The notes beneath the pieces are model-generated. The model was not told the origin of the DNA. It saw only the letters and a program-made list of their open reading frames with translations, and made no database searches. DNA of 64,000 nt from positions 744,001 to 808,000 of the forward strand of contig NZ_ARYK01000001.1 in the NCBI RefSeq assembly GCF_000685275.1. Reading direction: 5' to 3'. Origin of the DNA: Hyphomonas johnsonii MHS-2. Its GTDB lineage: Bacteria > Pseudomonadota > Alphaproteobacteria > Caulobacterales > Hyphomonadaceae. This document shows positions 48,092-57,777 of the stretch, one piece after another. Made by a program: the position numbers and the translations under genes. Position 1 is the stretch's first letter; each line of letters begins with the position of its first letter.

Positions 48092-48964
48092 TCAGGCGAT
48101 CCCGTCCCTCCTGGCCCGCCAATAGAAATACGCCGCCAGCACCACGCTCACGATCGGCAGCAGGATGCCGAACTCGTCGATATACATATGCGTGCCCTCG
48201 CCCTCGACGGTCAGCGGCGTGAAGATGCGCTGCAGGAACAGGTTGTGGCTCGCATGCAGGATCACCGCCGGCCACAGGCTGTTCGACCGGAACGCCAAGT
48301 AGGCATAGACAATCCCCATCGGCACGATGGACAGGGTGAACAGCACCATTTGCAATGTGAAATTGCCCGTGCCGGCATTGTAGTCGGTGAACAGGATGCC
48401 CGGCCAGTGCCACACCGCCCAGATCAGGCCGGAGAGAAGGCCCACGGCCCAGAACGGCATCACCTTGCGCATCTCCCACACCAGGAAGCCGCGCCAGCCG
48501 ATTTCCTCGCCCAGCGCCCGCGCCGCCGATGCCACCACGCCCAGCGTGCCCATCAGGACCACGCAGAACACCACTGCCGCGATGTTCGTCTCCCCGCTCA
48601 CGATCTGGCTGGAGAAATCCGCCAGTGTTTCGGCATTCGGGAACCCGCTGCCGCCCAGCCCCAGGCCCCAGACCGGTACATACATCACCAGGCCGTAGCC
48701 AATCGGCAATGCCCAGGCCAGCCAGTTCCAGCGCCACTCGCCCCAGCGCCAGGGCAGGCTGGCAATCGGCCGCTTCAGGATCAGGCAGGTCAGCAGCGCC
48801 GCAATGCCGGGGCTCCACATGATGCCGCTCACCAGCAACAGGCTCATCCCTCCGCGCTGCGCCATCAGCGTGTCGAATACCGCGCTCAGCGCCAGCATCA
48901 GCGCCATGAAGATCGCAATCGCCTTCCATGCGGCCCTTCGGTCGTCCGTCAGTCCCTCAGTCAT
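48092..48964 (-). CDS. CPBP-family intramembrane metalloprotease
   Basis: 290 residues, about eight membrane helices. CPBP (Abi/CAAX protease) motifs are visible: ALGEEIGWRGFLV with EExxxR (about residue 152), VWHWPG (motif 2 His) and HASHNLF (motif 4). Such proteases cleave or process membrane-associated peptides; targets are unknown. A ribosome site GAGGGG precedes ATG 48964. Located 11 bases after the hydrolase gene, same strand. Confidence 0.88.
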   Translation of the reverse strand: MTEGLTDDRRAAWKAIAIFMALMLALSAVFDTLMAQRGGMSLLLVSGIMWSPGIAALLTCLILKRPIASLPWRWGEWRWNWLAWALPIGYGLVMYVPVWGLGLGGSGFPNAETLADFSSQIVSGETNIAAVVFCVVLMGTLGVVASAARALGEEIGWRGFLVWEMRKVMPFWAVGLLSGLIWAVWHWPGILFTDYNAGTGNFTLQMVLFTLSIVPMGIVYAYLAFRSNSLWPAVILHASHNLFLQRIFTPLTVEGEGTHMYIDEFGILLPIVSVVLAAYFYWRARRDGIA

Positions 48965-48974
48965 TTTCAGCCCC

Positions 48975-50912
48975 TCAATTGTTCGTCAGGTCCACCACTG
49001 GCAGGTCGATCCGCGACAGCATCGCAGGCCCGTGATGCACCCTGTTCGTCGCCACTGCCGTTTCGGTCGTCGTGTACGGGTCGCCCGCGGTGTTCAGGTT
49101 GCGCGCATAGGCCGGGAAATGGCTCGACGAAACTTCCACCCGCACCCGGTGGCCCTTCAGGAACACATTGCCTGCCAGCATCGGCGGCGGTGTGATCGCA
49201 TAGGTCTCGCCGGGCTGCATGAACACGGGCCTGTCCATGCCCTCGCGATAGCGCATGCGCAGGATCGTGTCGGTGATGTTCCACGCGGTGCCGTCCGGCG
49301 CGACATCCACCAGTTTCACGGTAAAGTCCGTATCCGGCATGTCCGACGAGACGAACAGGTCGGTATGGATGAATCCGAAGACCGGCAGGTCTGCCTCCAG
49401 CACGTCGCTCGTATAGACCAGCACGTCATCGCGCGCTTCGATCCCGCGCTGGTCATAGGCGCCGTCCTCCTGGTCTGTCCCGAGGCCGGAAATCTGCCCG
49501 CCATGCGCGATCACGGGGTCGGCAGGATCATAGGTGAACGTGTCGACCGCTGCGGCGTCCGGCGCCGTTGTCACCAGTGTGCCGTCGCCGTCCAGTGTGT
49601 TCGCGCTGCCGCCACTGGACAGGTAGAACGTCTTCGTGGTGTCCGTCCCGGCCTGCGGCACCGCATCGAAGGACACCCAGCGATTGATGCCCGCCATGTA
49701 CACGGTCACCGCCTGTGCCGGCAGGGGGGCATCGGCCTTGCCCTTCAGCCAATGGTCCAGGAAGGCCAGTTCGCGCGCGGTGTAGTCGAAGCGCATGTCG
49801 CCGATCGGCCGGTCGCCGACGGTGCCGTCCGCCACCTGCTGGCGATAGGAACAATGCTGCCCGTTGATCAGCATCAGTGCCTGTGTCCCGGCAGGGCTTG
49901 TCGCCAGCGTTTCCATGAACCGGGCGGTGCCTGCGGCAGAGGAAATATCGTACAGCGCTTCGGCATAGAGGCCGGGCACGGTTGGCGTCTCGCCCGTCGT
50001 GATCCGGTCGTCGGCCCAGGCGGGATGCGATGGCCCGCGGGCCAGGTAGGCAGGCAGGTCCGTCTCCGGCGCGCCCACCACATCGCCCAGTTCGCTCATC
50101 GGCAGGTGCATGCGGTTCGCCTGCAGGTCCGCCGGCGAGACGGCCGACTCCTGTTCCAGCTTGAAGCTGGCCATCAGCCGCTGGCGCTCCGTGTCCGACA
50201 GGCCGGCCGGCAGCTGCGGCACATGGATCGCCATCTGCGCATAGAAATAGTCCGCCCATCCCATCTGCCATGCGCCGCCGCGCCAGAAATTGCCCTGCTC
50301 GTGATGGCCGCCGGCCTCCGCGATCCCCACGCCGGACGAATAGGCAATCACCGCCTTCAGCGCCGGATGGCCCAGGGTCGACAGTTTCAGCTGGTTCTCC
50401 GCCGACGATGAACAGCCCGACATCGCCACGCCGCCGTCAGACCAGTCCTGCGCCGCGATCCATGTCAGCGTGTCCCAGCCATCTTCGGGGGCATTGCCCA
50501 GCATGTGCATCTCGCCTTCCGACAGGAAGCGCCCGCGCTCGTGCTGCTGGACAATCGCATAGCCGGCCGCGAGGAAGGCGTCATACTGGTTGCCCCTCAG
50601 GCTCAGCTCGCGGGCATAGGGCGTGCGGATCAGCACGGTCGGAAACCGTCCCTCCGCCGCTGGCAGGTAGACATCCGTGTCCAGCCGCGCGCCGTCGCGC
50701 ATCGCCACCTGAAGGTGTTCCATCCGCACCTTGGCGGCCGGCAGCAGGACGGTCGGTGCCGCCTGGGCTGGCGCGCTCACTGCCGCCGGGGCAGGGGCCG
50801 GCGGTGCATCGGCCACCGGGGCAGCAACGGGGGTGGGTGTACAGGCGCCAAGCACGAGGAGCGAGACGGCTCCCAGCGTGCTGATGAAGACGGACGGGGA
50901 CGATGAACGCAT
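48975..50912 (-). CDS. CocE/NonD-family hydrolase, lipoprotein
   Basis: 645 residues. The signal peptide has a lipobox (VLGA-C), and a Pro/Ala-rich linker follows. The catalytic domain resembles X-Pro dipeptidyl-peptidase/cocaine esterase: MRDGARLDTDVYLPA, TVLIRTPYARE, and the nucleophile region VAMSGCSSSAENQ. The usual GxSYxG box reads SGCSSS, so activity should be checked. The C-terminal jelly-roll has FGFIHTDLFVSSDMPDTDFTVKLVDVAPDG. ATG 50912 was chosen for GAGG 8 bases ahead. Substrate unknown. Confidence 0.85.
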   Translation of the reverse strand: MRSSSPSVFISTLGAVSLLVLGACTPTPVAAPVADAPPAPAPAAVSAPAQAAPTVLLPAAKVRMEHLQVAMRDGARLDTDVYLPAAEGRFPTVLIRTPYARELSLRGNQYDAFLAAGYAIVQQHERGRFLSEGEMHMLGNAPEDGWDTLTWIAAQDWSDGGVAMSGCSSSAENQLKLSTLGHPALKAVIAYSSGVGIAEAGGHHEQGNFWRGGAWQMGWADYFYAQMAIHVPQLPAGLSDTERQRLMASFKLEQESAVSPADLQANRMHLPMSELGDVVGAPETDLPAYLARGPSHPAWADDRITTGETPTVPGLYAEALYDISSAAGTARFMETLATSPAGTQALMLINGQHCSYRQQVADGTVGDRPIGDMRFDYTARELAFLDHWLKGKADAPLPAQAVTVYMAGINRWVSFDAVPQAGTDTTKTFYLSSGGSANTLDGDGTLVTTAPDAAAVDTFTYDPADPVIAHGGQISGLGTDQEDGAYDQRGIEARDDVLVYTSDVLEADLPVFGFIHTDLFVSSDMPDTDFTVKLVDVAPDGTAWNITDTILRMRYREGMDRPVFMQPGETYAITPPPMLAGNVFLKGHRVRVEVSSSHFPAYARNLNTAGDPYTTTETAVATNRVHHGPAMLSRIDLPVVDLTNN

Positions 50913-51024
50913 CGGAAGAGCCTCGATCAGGGGATACTCATGGCAATTTCTGCGCGACTTTCTGCCCGTCGTCCAGACACGCTTCAACGGGCCGGGGCGG
51001 ACGGGAGCCCCGCGTTGCGGCGGG

Positions 51025-51064
51025 TTGACGTCCGCGCCGCATGGGATAGACTACACATGTAGTC
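51025..51064 (+). promoter_or_regulatory. Promoter with BlaI/MecI-type operator
   Basis: TTGACG (51025-51030), 16 bases, TAGACT (51047-51052) fit a housekeeping promoter. Overlapping the -10 and start site is GACTACA-CA-TGTAGTC (51049-51064), a perfect 7-bp-arm palindrome with the TACAnnTGTA core of BlaI/MecI/CopY repressor sites. It stands 17 bases before the ATG of the lipoprotein gene. A BlaI-family repressor gene is not in the window. Confidence 0.6.
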
Positions 51065-51080
51065 AATCAGGAGATGCCCG

Positions 51081-51662
51081 ATGTCCACCTTCAATTCCAC
51101 GCCCGCCTGCAGGGGCCGGTTTGCCCGCCGCAGCGTCATTGCGGCTGCCATCGTCCTGGCACCTGCGTTCGCCACGGCCTGCGCCAGCGAACCCGGGACC
51201 GGCGAGGCGCTCGCCGGTGCCGACGTCACCACCGAAGTGACAACCGACGGCACGAAGGAGGGGCACAAGCGCATCGTCATCAGCAAGGAGAAGACAATCT
51301 CCGTGACAGACGGCGCGCCGGGCACCGACGTGAAGATCGTCGGCGACGTCGACGCGCACACAGTCGTCCGCATCAGCCGTGATGGCGACGAGGAGGTCCA
51401 CGTCACCGAATGCGCGTCCGGCAGTGAAGGCGGCGAACCCGTGAAATACGAATTCAGGGACGAGAGCGACGATGGCGACCGTGTCGAGGTCAGTGTCATC
51501 TGCCTGACCGGCGACGACGCCAGGCCGGAGAACCGCGCGGCTGCCCTTGATGAAGCGATTGCCCGGATGGAGGCTGAAAGCGCCGAGGAAGCCGCCCACC
51601 ACGCCCGCGCCATCGCCGCCCTGCGCGCCGAACGTGCCAAGCTGGATACGGCAGGCGAATAG
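51081..51662 (+). CDS. Predicted secreted lipoprotein, BlaI-type operator upstream
   Basis: 193 residues. Signal peptide with basic start and hydrophobic core, ending ATA-C (lipobox-like, about residue 34). The mature part is acidic with beta-rich stretches (KRIVISKEKTISVTDG, DVDAHTVVRISRDGDEEVHV) and a C-terminal Ala/Glu coiled-coil-like helix (about 155-190). It resembles in style the C-terminal periplasmic part of some BlaR1-like M56 proteins; that is inference. Strong ribosome site CAGGAGATG precedes ATG 51081. Convergent with groEL. Confidence 0.72.
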   Translation: MSTFNSTPACRGRFARRSVIAAAIVLAPAFATACASEPGTGEALAGADVTTEVTTDGTKEGHKRIVISKEKTISVTDGAPGTDVKIVGDVDAHTVVRISRDGDEEVHVTECASGSEGGEPVKYEFRDESDDGDRVEVSVICLTGDDARPENRAAALDEAIARMEAESAEEAAHHARAIAALRAERAKLDTAGE

Positions 51663-51678
51663 TCCGGATGCCGAAATG

Positions 51679-51707
51679 AAAAACGGCCCTCCGTTTCCGG
51701 AGGGCCG
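51679..51707 (-). terminator. Intrinsic terminator after groESL
   Basis: Perfect 10-bp stem CGGCCCTCCG (51684-51693) / CGGAGGGCCG (51698-51707) with a 4-base loop. Read leftward it is followed by TTTTT (plus-strand AAAAA 51679-51683). It lies 30 bases after the groEL stop; read rightward it has no T tract but may still end the lipoprotein transcript. Confidence 0.85.
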
Positions 51708-51737
51708 TCTGTTCGTACTGGTTGGCTGGTGGCTGGA

Positions 51738-53390
<1,653 letters not shown>

Positions 53391-53441
53391 TTACCTCTTT
53401 GAATTGGTGGGTATTTCAGGAAAGAGTGGGCAGGCGCGAGT

Positions 53442-53732
53442 CTAGCTCGCCAGGACGCCCATGATGTCGCTCTCTTTCATGATCAGCAGCTCTTCGCCGT
53501 CGATCGTGACTTCCGTTCCGGACCATTTGCCGAACAGGACGCGGTCTTTCGCTTTCACGTCGAGCGGGATGCGCTTGCCGTCTTCACCGAGGGCGCCAGC
53601 GCCCACAGCGACGATCACGCCTTCCTGCGGTTTTTCCTTGGCGGTATCGGGAATGATGATCCCGCCCTTGGACTTTTCTTCTTCCTTGACGCGGCGCACG
53701 ACAACGCGGTCGTGGAGGGGACGAAGTTTCAT
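53442..53732 (-). CDS. groES: 10-kDa co-chaperonin GroES
   Basis: 96 residues. Heptameric lid of GroEL. Starts [15 protein letters not shown] and has the mobile-loop region [15 protein letters not shown] and the terminal [11 protein letters not shown]. First gene of the groESL operon, preceded by a CIRCE operator. Confidence 0.98.
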   Translation of the reverse strand: MKLRPLHDRVVVRRVKEEEKSKGGIIIPDTAKEKPQEGVIVAVGAGALGEDGKRIPLDVKAKDRVLFGKWSGTEVTIDGEELLIMKESDIMGVLAS

Positions 53733-53801
53733 ATTGAGCCTCTCGCTTTTCTACGTAGGTTCGGGTTGAATCTGACACGCTAGAAAAAGGAGCGGAGGCT
53801 G

Positions 53802-53828
53802 TTAGCACTCACCCGCCCCGACTGCTAA
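53802..53828 (-). promoter_or_regulatory. CIRCE operator (HrcA site)
   Basis: TTAGCACTC (53802-53810), 9 bases, GACTGCTAA (53820-53828) match TTAGCACTC-N9-GAGTGCTAA with one mismatch at 53822. It lies about 70 bases before groES, just downstream of the predicted start point, where HrcA would block transcription. Confidence 0.9.
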
Positions 53829-53838
53829 CGCTGCGCCG

Positions 53839-53867
53839 GAAATAGGAGCGGTGAGGGGGTTCGTCAA
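53839..53867 (-). promoter_or_regulatory. groESL promoter
   Basis: On the minus strand, TTGACG (53867-53862), 17 bases, TATTTC (53844-53839). The transcript would begin just upstream of the CIRCE element. No sigma-32-type promoter was recognised, though one may exist. Confidence 0.55.
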
Positions 53868-53941
53868 CGGGCCATCAGTGAATTTTTTGTTCACCATGTG
53901 CCGTTAGGCACTATGAAAACAGGCAATTACGGGGGCGGGAG

Positions 53942-55126
53942 ATGGTTCGTATCGTATATGACGCAGCAGGCAAACCCGTAAAGGTGCCGCCCCTGCAGGA
54001 TATTGCACAGGCGCGCCCGGAATTCGCCAGCGGCCCGCGGATCTGGGACGAAACCCTGGCGCCGGCCCTGCAGGCACGTGAATCCGACCGCCGCGAAACC
54101 CTCCGCCGGGCCTGGCGCAAGACATTCGTGGCGGCCCTCATCCCCGGGCTCCTGCTGGTCGTGGGCGGTATCGCGATGCCGTTCCTGCTCGGCGGCTGGA
54201 TGCTGATCCTGTTCTTCGGCGTGCCGCTGAGCGTCATTCTGATCGCCGGCATGGACTGGCTGAACATCTACGCGATGAAGAATGCCACCAAGGAACTGGT
54301 CCTCAGCGCCGCCTGCCAGTGCTTCGGCTTCACCTATGACACCCTCGCGCCAGACATTGCCCGCGTCACCGATTTCCGCAGCCTCGTCGCCGCCGGGAAG
54401 GCGTACAACGCCAAATACGGCTCGCCGGGCGCGAAACCCGGCACGAAAAACAGGAAGCGCGGCGCCCAGACCCGCATCACCACCCCCTTCGGCAGCGCCA
54501 GCTTCGGTGCCTCCAATGCCACCGGCCCGGAATGCCCGACCCCCGCCTACGAGGCGCTCGAGGCCGCCAGCCTGCTGCCGGCCCATGATTCACGCCATTT
54601 CGAGGACCTGATAAAGGGCGAGCGCGCCGGAGCGGCCTTTTCCCTCGTCGAGGCCAAGCTCGAAACCACCGGCGACAATGGCGGCACGGTCTTCCAGGGT
54701 CTCCTGTTCCATGTCGACTATCCCCAGCGTTTCCTTGGCCGCACCCTCATGGCCCGGTCGCGCTGGTGGAAGCGCGGCAAGGCGGCCAAGGCGCTGAAGA
54801 AGGTCAGCCTCGTCTCCGCCGAACTCGACAAGGCCTTCACCGTCTACTCCACCGACCAGGTCGAGGCCCGCGCCCTGCTGACGCCCGACCGGATGGAACG
54901 CCTGATCGCGCTCGAGCGCCACTTCTCCGCGGGAAAGCTGCGCGGCCTGTTCGAGGATGGCCACATGACGCTGGCCCTCGAAGCCCCGAACCAGTTCGAG
55001 GCCGGCTCGATCTTCAAACCCCTCGTCAATCCGGACCGTTTCACCACCGCCCTGATCGAACTCGGCCTCGTCTGCGACATGATCGACGGCTTCCTCACCC
55101 GCGACTGGGTGCAGGACAAGCTGTAG
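53942..55126 (+). CDS. DUF3137 membrane protein
   Basis: 394 residues. Two membrane helices in the N-terminal half (about 61-82 and 86-104, around VAALIPGLLLVVGGIAMPFLLGG). The C-terminal part belongs to the DUF3137 family, with FRGLLFHVDY-like FQGLLFHVDYPQRFLGRT and GLFEDGHMTLALEAPNQFEAGS. Function unknown. It begins 75 bases upstream of the groESL promoter in the opposite direction. Confidence 0.85.
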   Translation: MVRIVYDAAGKPVKVPPLQDIAQARPEFASGPRIWDETLAPALQARESDRRETLRRAWRKTFVAALIPGLLLVVGGIAMPFLLGGWMLILFFGVPLSVILIAGMDWLNIYAMKNATKELVLSAACQCFGFTYDTLAPDIARVTDFRSLVAAGKAYNAKYGSPGAKPGTKNRKRGAQTRITTPFGSASFGASNATGPECPTPAYEALEAASLLPAHDSRHFEDLIKGERAGAAFSLVEAKLETTGDNGGTVFQGLLFHVDYPQRFLGRTLMARSRWWKRGKAAKALKKVSLVSAELDKAFTVYSTDQVEARALLTPDRMERLIALERHFSAGKLRGLFEDGHMTLALEAPNQFEAGSIFKPLVNPDRFTTALIELGLVCDMIDGFLTRDWVQDKL

Positions 55127-55176
55127 GACAGGCGCGCGTTTCTCCGACCCCTTGGAACCTGTGCCATGCTTGGTCC

Positions 55177-55836
55177 ATGTTTTCTCTCGACACCCGTGAC
55201 CTTGAAACCATCGCGTCGGAAGGCTGGCGGCGGGTCGCCAGCCTGCTCGCTATCGCGCGGTATTTTCTTGGTACGGAGGTCATCCCCCTGCCACGCGGTC
55301 TCGCCACCAGCGTGCTGACCGTGCTGAAACCCGCCGAAGCGATGGCTCGCCGCCTGCTGTTCCTGGTCGCGCCATCCCTCTCTGCCTCCCCGGCGACAGC
55401 CGGGGCCTCGGGGCATTCGGGTCCGCCGCCCGCCGCAGGACAGGCCGGCCCGCGCCGGGAGGGGCGGATACCCCGGTTCCGCTTCGCCGAACCGCTCGGC
55501 CCGGCCCCGAAACCCGCCGGCCCCTGGTTCCGCCGCCTCGATGGCCCGCCCGCTGTGGCAAGGCCGCCCCGGCCCATGCCGCAGCCGGCCACCAGCGCCG
55601 CCCTGCTGCAGCGCCTGGCCGCCCTCCAGGCCGTCATCGACGCGCCAGACGCCCATGCCAGGCGGCTCGCCCGCTGGCTCGTCCGGCGCCGCGCGAAATG
55701 CGTTGCCCGCCCCGTCAGCTTCAATTTCCTGAAAGTGCCGGGCCTCGCCCGCAAGGATCTCGAACCGGAAGCCAGGGCGGACCTGCGTTTCCTCAACGAC
55801 GCCGCCTTTGACAAACTCAACGCCGCGCCGGGCTAG
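55177..55836 (+). CDS. Hypothetical Pro/Ala/Arg-rich protein
   Basis: 219 residues, not recognised. The N-terminal 50 residues are helical with a hydrophobic stretch (VASLLAIARYFLG), followed by a Pro-rich, probably disordered segment (about 70-130) and a basic C-terminal part with PVSFNFLKVPGL. ATG 55177 was chosen; ATG 55165 is in frame. The stop shares CTAG with that of the RDD gene. Confidence 0.6.
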   Translation: MFSLDTRDLETIASEGWRRVASLLAIARYFLGTEVIPLPRGLATSVLTVLKPAEAMARRLLFLVAPSLSASPATAGASGHSGPPPAAGQAGPRREGRIPRFRFAEPLGPAPKPAGPWFRRLDGPPAVARPPRPMPQPATSAALLQRLAALQAVIDAPDAHARRLARWLVRRRAKCVARPVSFNFLKVPGLARKDLEPEARADLRFLNDAAFDKLNAAPG

Positions 55837-56780
55837 GGTTTCGCCCGCGTGTCGTATTTGTCCGCCTTGCGCTCGCCCAGCAACATGCGCTGTTCGAGGC
55901 GTCGGCGCAGGGCGGCATAATAGGCTTCCAGGAAGCCGAGATCGGTTTCGCCCGCCGCGGCCTGCCAGCCGATCTTGCCGCGTATCCGCTCGGCCACCTG
56001 TTGCTTGATCTCCGGGCTCGACTGCCTCAGCACGTCTTCCAGCACATGCAGTTCGTGGATGCCGTAGGCGTCGGCCTGTTCCGGCGTGAAGGCATAGCGC
56101 GATGCCTGCGCCTGCGCTGTCACCACGGCGGTAATGTCGGTCATCAGCGTGGCCTTCGGCGCCTTGATCACCCACGTGCCCGCCAGCAGGTCGCCGACCC
56201 GCATCTTGTCCCGGTTGAACACCGGGAAGAACAGGAACACGCCCGACCAGACCAGCCCCAGCAGCGCCATCCACGCGCCCAGCTGGTCGCCGCCCATCAG
56301 CAGGAATTGCAGCGGCAGGCCGATCTCGACCTCGCGCATGAAATTGCGCGCCAGCACGGAATCGGCCGTCAGCCGCCCGCCATCGCGTGCCGCGACCCTC
56401 AGGCCCAGCGCCCGCTTGCCCGGCGTCGCGGCCTTCTGGCCGATCTCGAAGAAGATGTAATAGAAGTTCCGGACGAAAAAGTAGAACACCATCCAGAAAG
56501 CGAAGGCGACATTGGCATTGTCGAAGCCCATCGCGGCCATCATGTAGCTCAGCCCGAGCAGGGTGGCGATGACGATCGCCCACTGGATGGCCATGTCGAT
56601 CAGCAGGGCGCCGGCGCGCTCGGCAACGGTGGCCAGCTTCAGGTGGATCTCCGCCCCCTCCGGCGTCACCAGGGTGCGCACCAGCTTGCCGATGCGCATC
56701 TTCTCGGCCATCCGCGCGCGGCGGCGCTGGGCGGCTTCCATGCTGATGCCAGGCCGGGCAGGGCTGCTTGTGTCCGTCAT
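55833..56780 (-). CDS. RDD-family membrane protein
   Basis: 315 residues. An RDD domain (about 55-200, three or four membrane helices) with RAGALLIDMAIQ and the GQKAATPGKRALGLRV block. A C-terminal soluble segment of about 110 residues follows. Last gene of the six-gene MoxR operon; its ATG overlaps the SpoIIM gene's stop (ATGA). Transport or membrane-structural role unknown. Confidence 0.85.
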   Translation of the reverse strand: MTDTSSPARPGISMEAAQRRRARMAEKMRIGKLVRTLVTPEGAEIHLKLATVAERAGALLIDMAIQWAIVIATLLGLSYMMAAMGFDNANVAFAFWMVFYFFVRNFYYIFFEIGQKAATPGKRALGLRVAARDGGRLTADSVLARNFMREVEIGLPLQFLLMGGDQLGAWMALLGLVWSGVFLFFPVFNRDKMRVGDLLAGTWVIKAPKATLMTDITAVVTAQAQASRYAFTPEQADAYGIHELHVLEDVLRQSSPEIKQQVAERIRGKIGWQAAAGETDLGFLEAYYAALRRRLEQRMLLGERKADKYDTRAKP

Positions 56781-57769
56781 ACCTGGCGCTCCGTCCGGGG
56801 CAGGTAGAAATAGGCGCACCAGAGGACCAGGCTGGTCAGCGCGATGGCATAGCGCAGCACGTCGGAATTGATCATCTGACGCCCGAAGCCTTCCAGCAGC
56901 GCGGCAATCACCAGCATCACCACACAGCCCATCGCCATCGTTGCCGCCTTCTGGCCGGACGCCCGCGCCGAGGCGATCCGCGTCTTCTGGCCGGGAAACG
57001 CCACCGCCCCGCCGATGACGAATCCGGCCGCCCCGGCCAGGATGATCGCAAACAGTTCCGTGACGCCATGGATCAGCAGCCAGCCGGTGAATTCGTACCC
57101 CAGCCCCTTCTGCCAGAACACCGCATACATCGAACCGAGGCTGACCCCGTTATAGACCAGCAGCCACGCCGTCGGGATGCCGAACGCAAACCCCAGCGCA
57201 AAGGCGAACAGGGAAATCTGGGCATTGTGGTTGAACAGGAAGCTCGAAAACGCCGCCAGCTCGCTCTGCCCGTTCTCGCCTTCATTCGTGTAGATCGTCG
57301 AGCGCAGGTATTCCACCGTCGCATCCGGGTTGCGCCCGTCGAAGAAATTCTCGCCATTGAAGGTCCAGAACCATTCCATGTCCTGCAGGCACAGGATGAA
57401 GGCCAGCCCGATTCCGGCCGCCAGGCAGAGGAAGGACAGCAGGGTCGGCCACACCGCGCCGCGTACGGCTTCGGGCCAGCCGCGCCGCAGGAAGTCCATG
57501 ATCCGCTCACCGATTGACGTGCGCGCGCCGTAGACAAAGAAATAGGCCCGCGTGCACAGGCTCTCCAGGTAGGTCACCACGTTCTGGTCCAGCGAGATCG
57601 ACCGCGCCACCGACAGCGACGATACGGCCTGCCGGTACAGCTGCGGCAGGGCCGTCATCTCGGCATCCGACAGCGCCTTGACCCCGCTGTTCTCGGCGCG
57701 CGTCAGGATCAGGTCCAGCTTGCGCCAGTCGGCCTCGCGTTCCTCCCGGAACCGGTAGGATTTGAGCAT
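56777..57769 (-). CDS. SpoIIM/DUF95-family membrane protein
   Basis: 330 residues. The family's helices are seen around SFLCLAAGIGLAFILC, FGIPTAWLLVYNGVSLGSMYA and the conserved HGVTELFAIILAGAAGFVIGG. In sporulating bacteria SpoIIM drives engulfment; here it accompanies MoxR and RDD genes in a non-sporulating lineage, so the role is different or unknown. ATG 57769 has GAAGGG just ahead, overlapping the DUF58 stop; GTG 57781 is possible. Confidence 0.87.
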   Translation of the reverse strand: MLKSYRFREEREADWRKLDLILTRAENSGVKALSDAEMTALPQLYRQAVSSLSVARSISLDQNVVTYLESLCTRAYFFVYGARTSIGERIMDFLRRGWPEAVRGAVWPTLLSFLCLAAGIGLAFILCLQDMEWFWTFNGENFFDGRNPDATVEYLRSTIYTNEGENGQSELAAFSSFLFNHNAQISLFAFALGFAFGIPTAWLLVYNGVSLGSMYAVFWQKGLGYEFTGWLLIHGVTELFAIILAGAAGFVIGGAVAFPGQKTRIASARASGQKAATMAMGCVVMLVIAALLEGFGRQMINSDVLRYAIALTSLVLWCAYFYLPRTERQV

Positions 57770-57777
57770 GTCACCCT

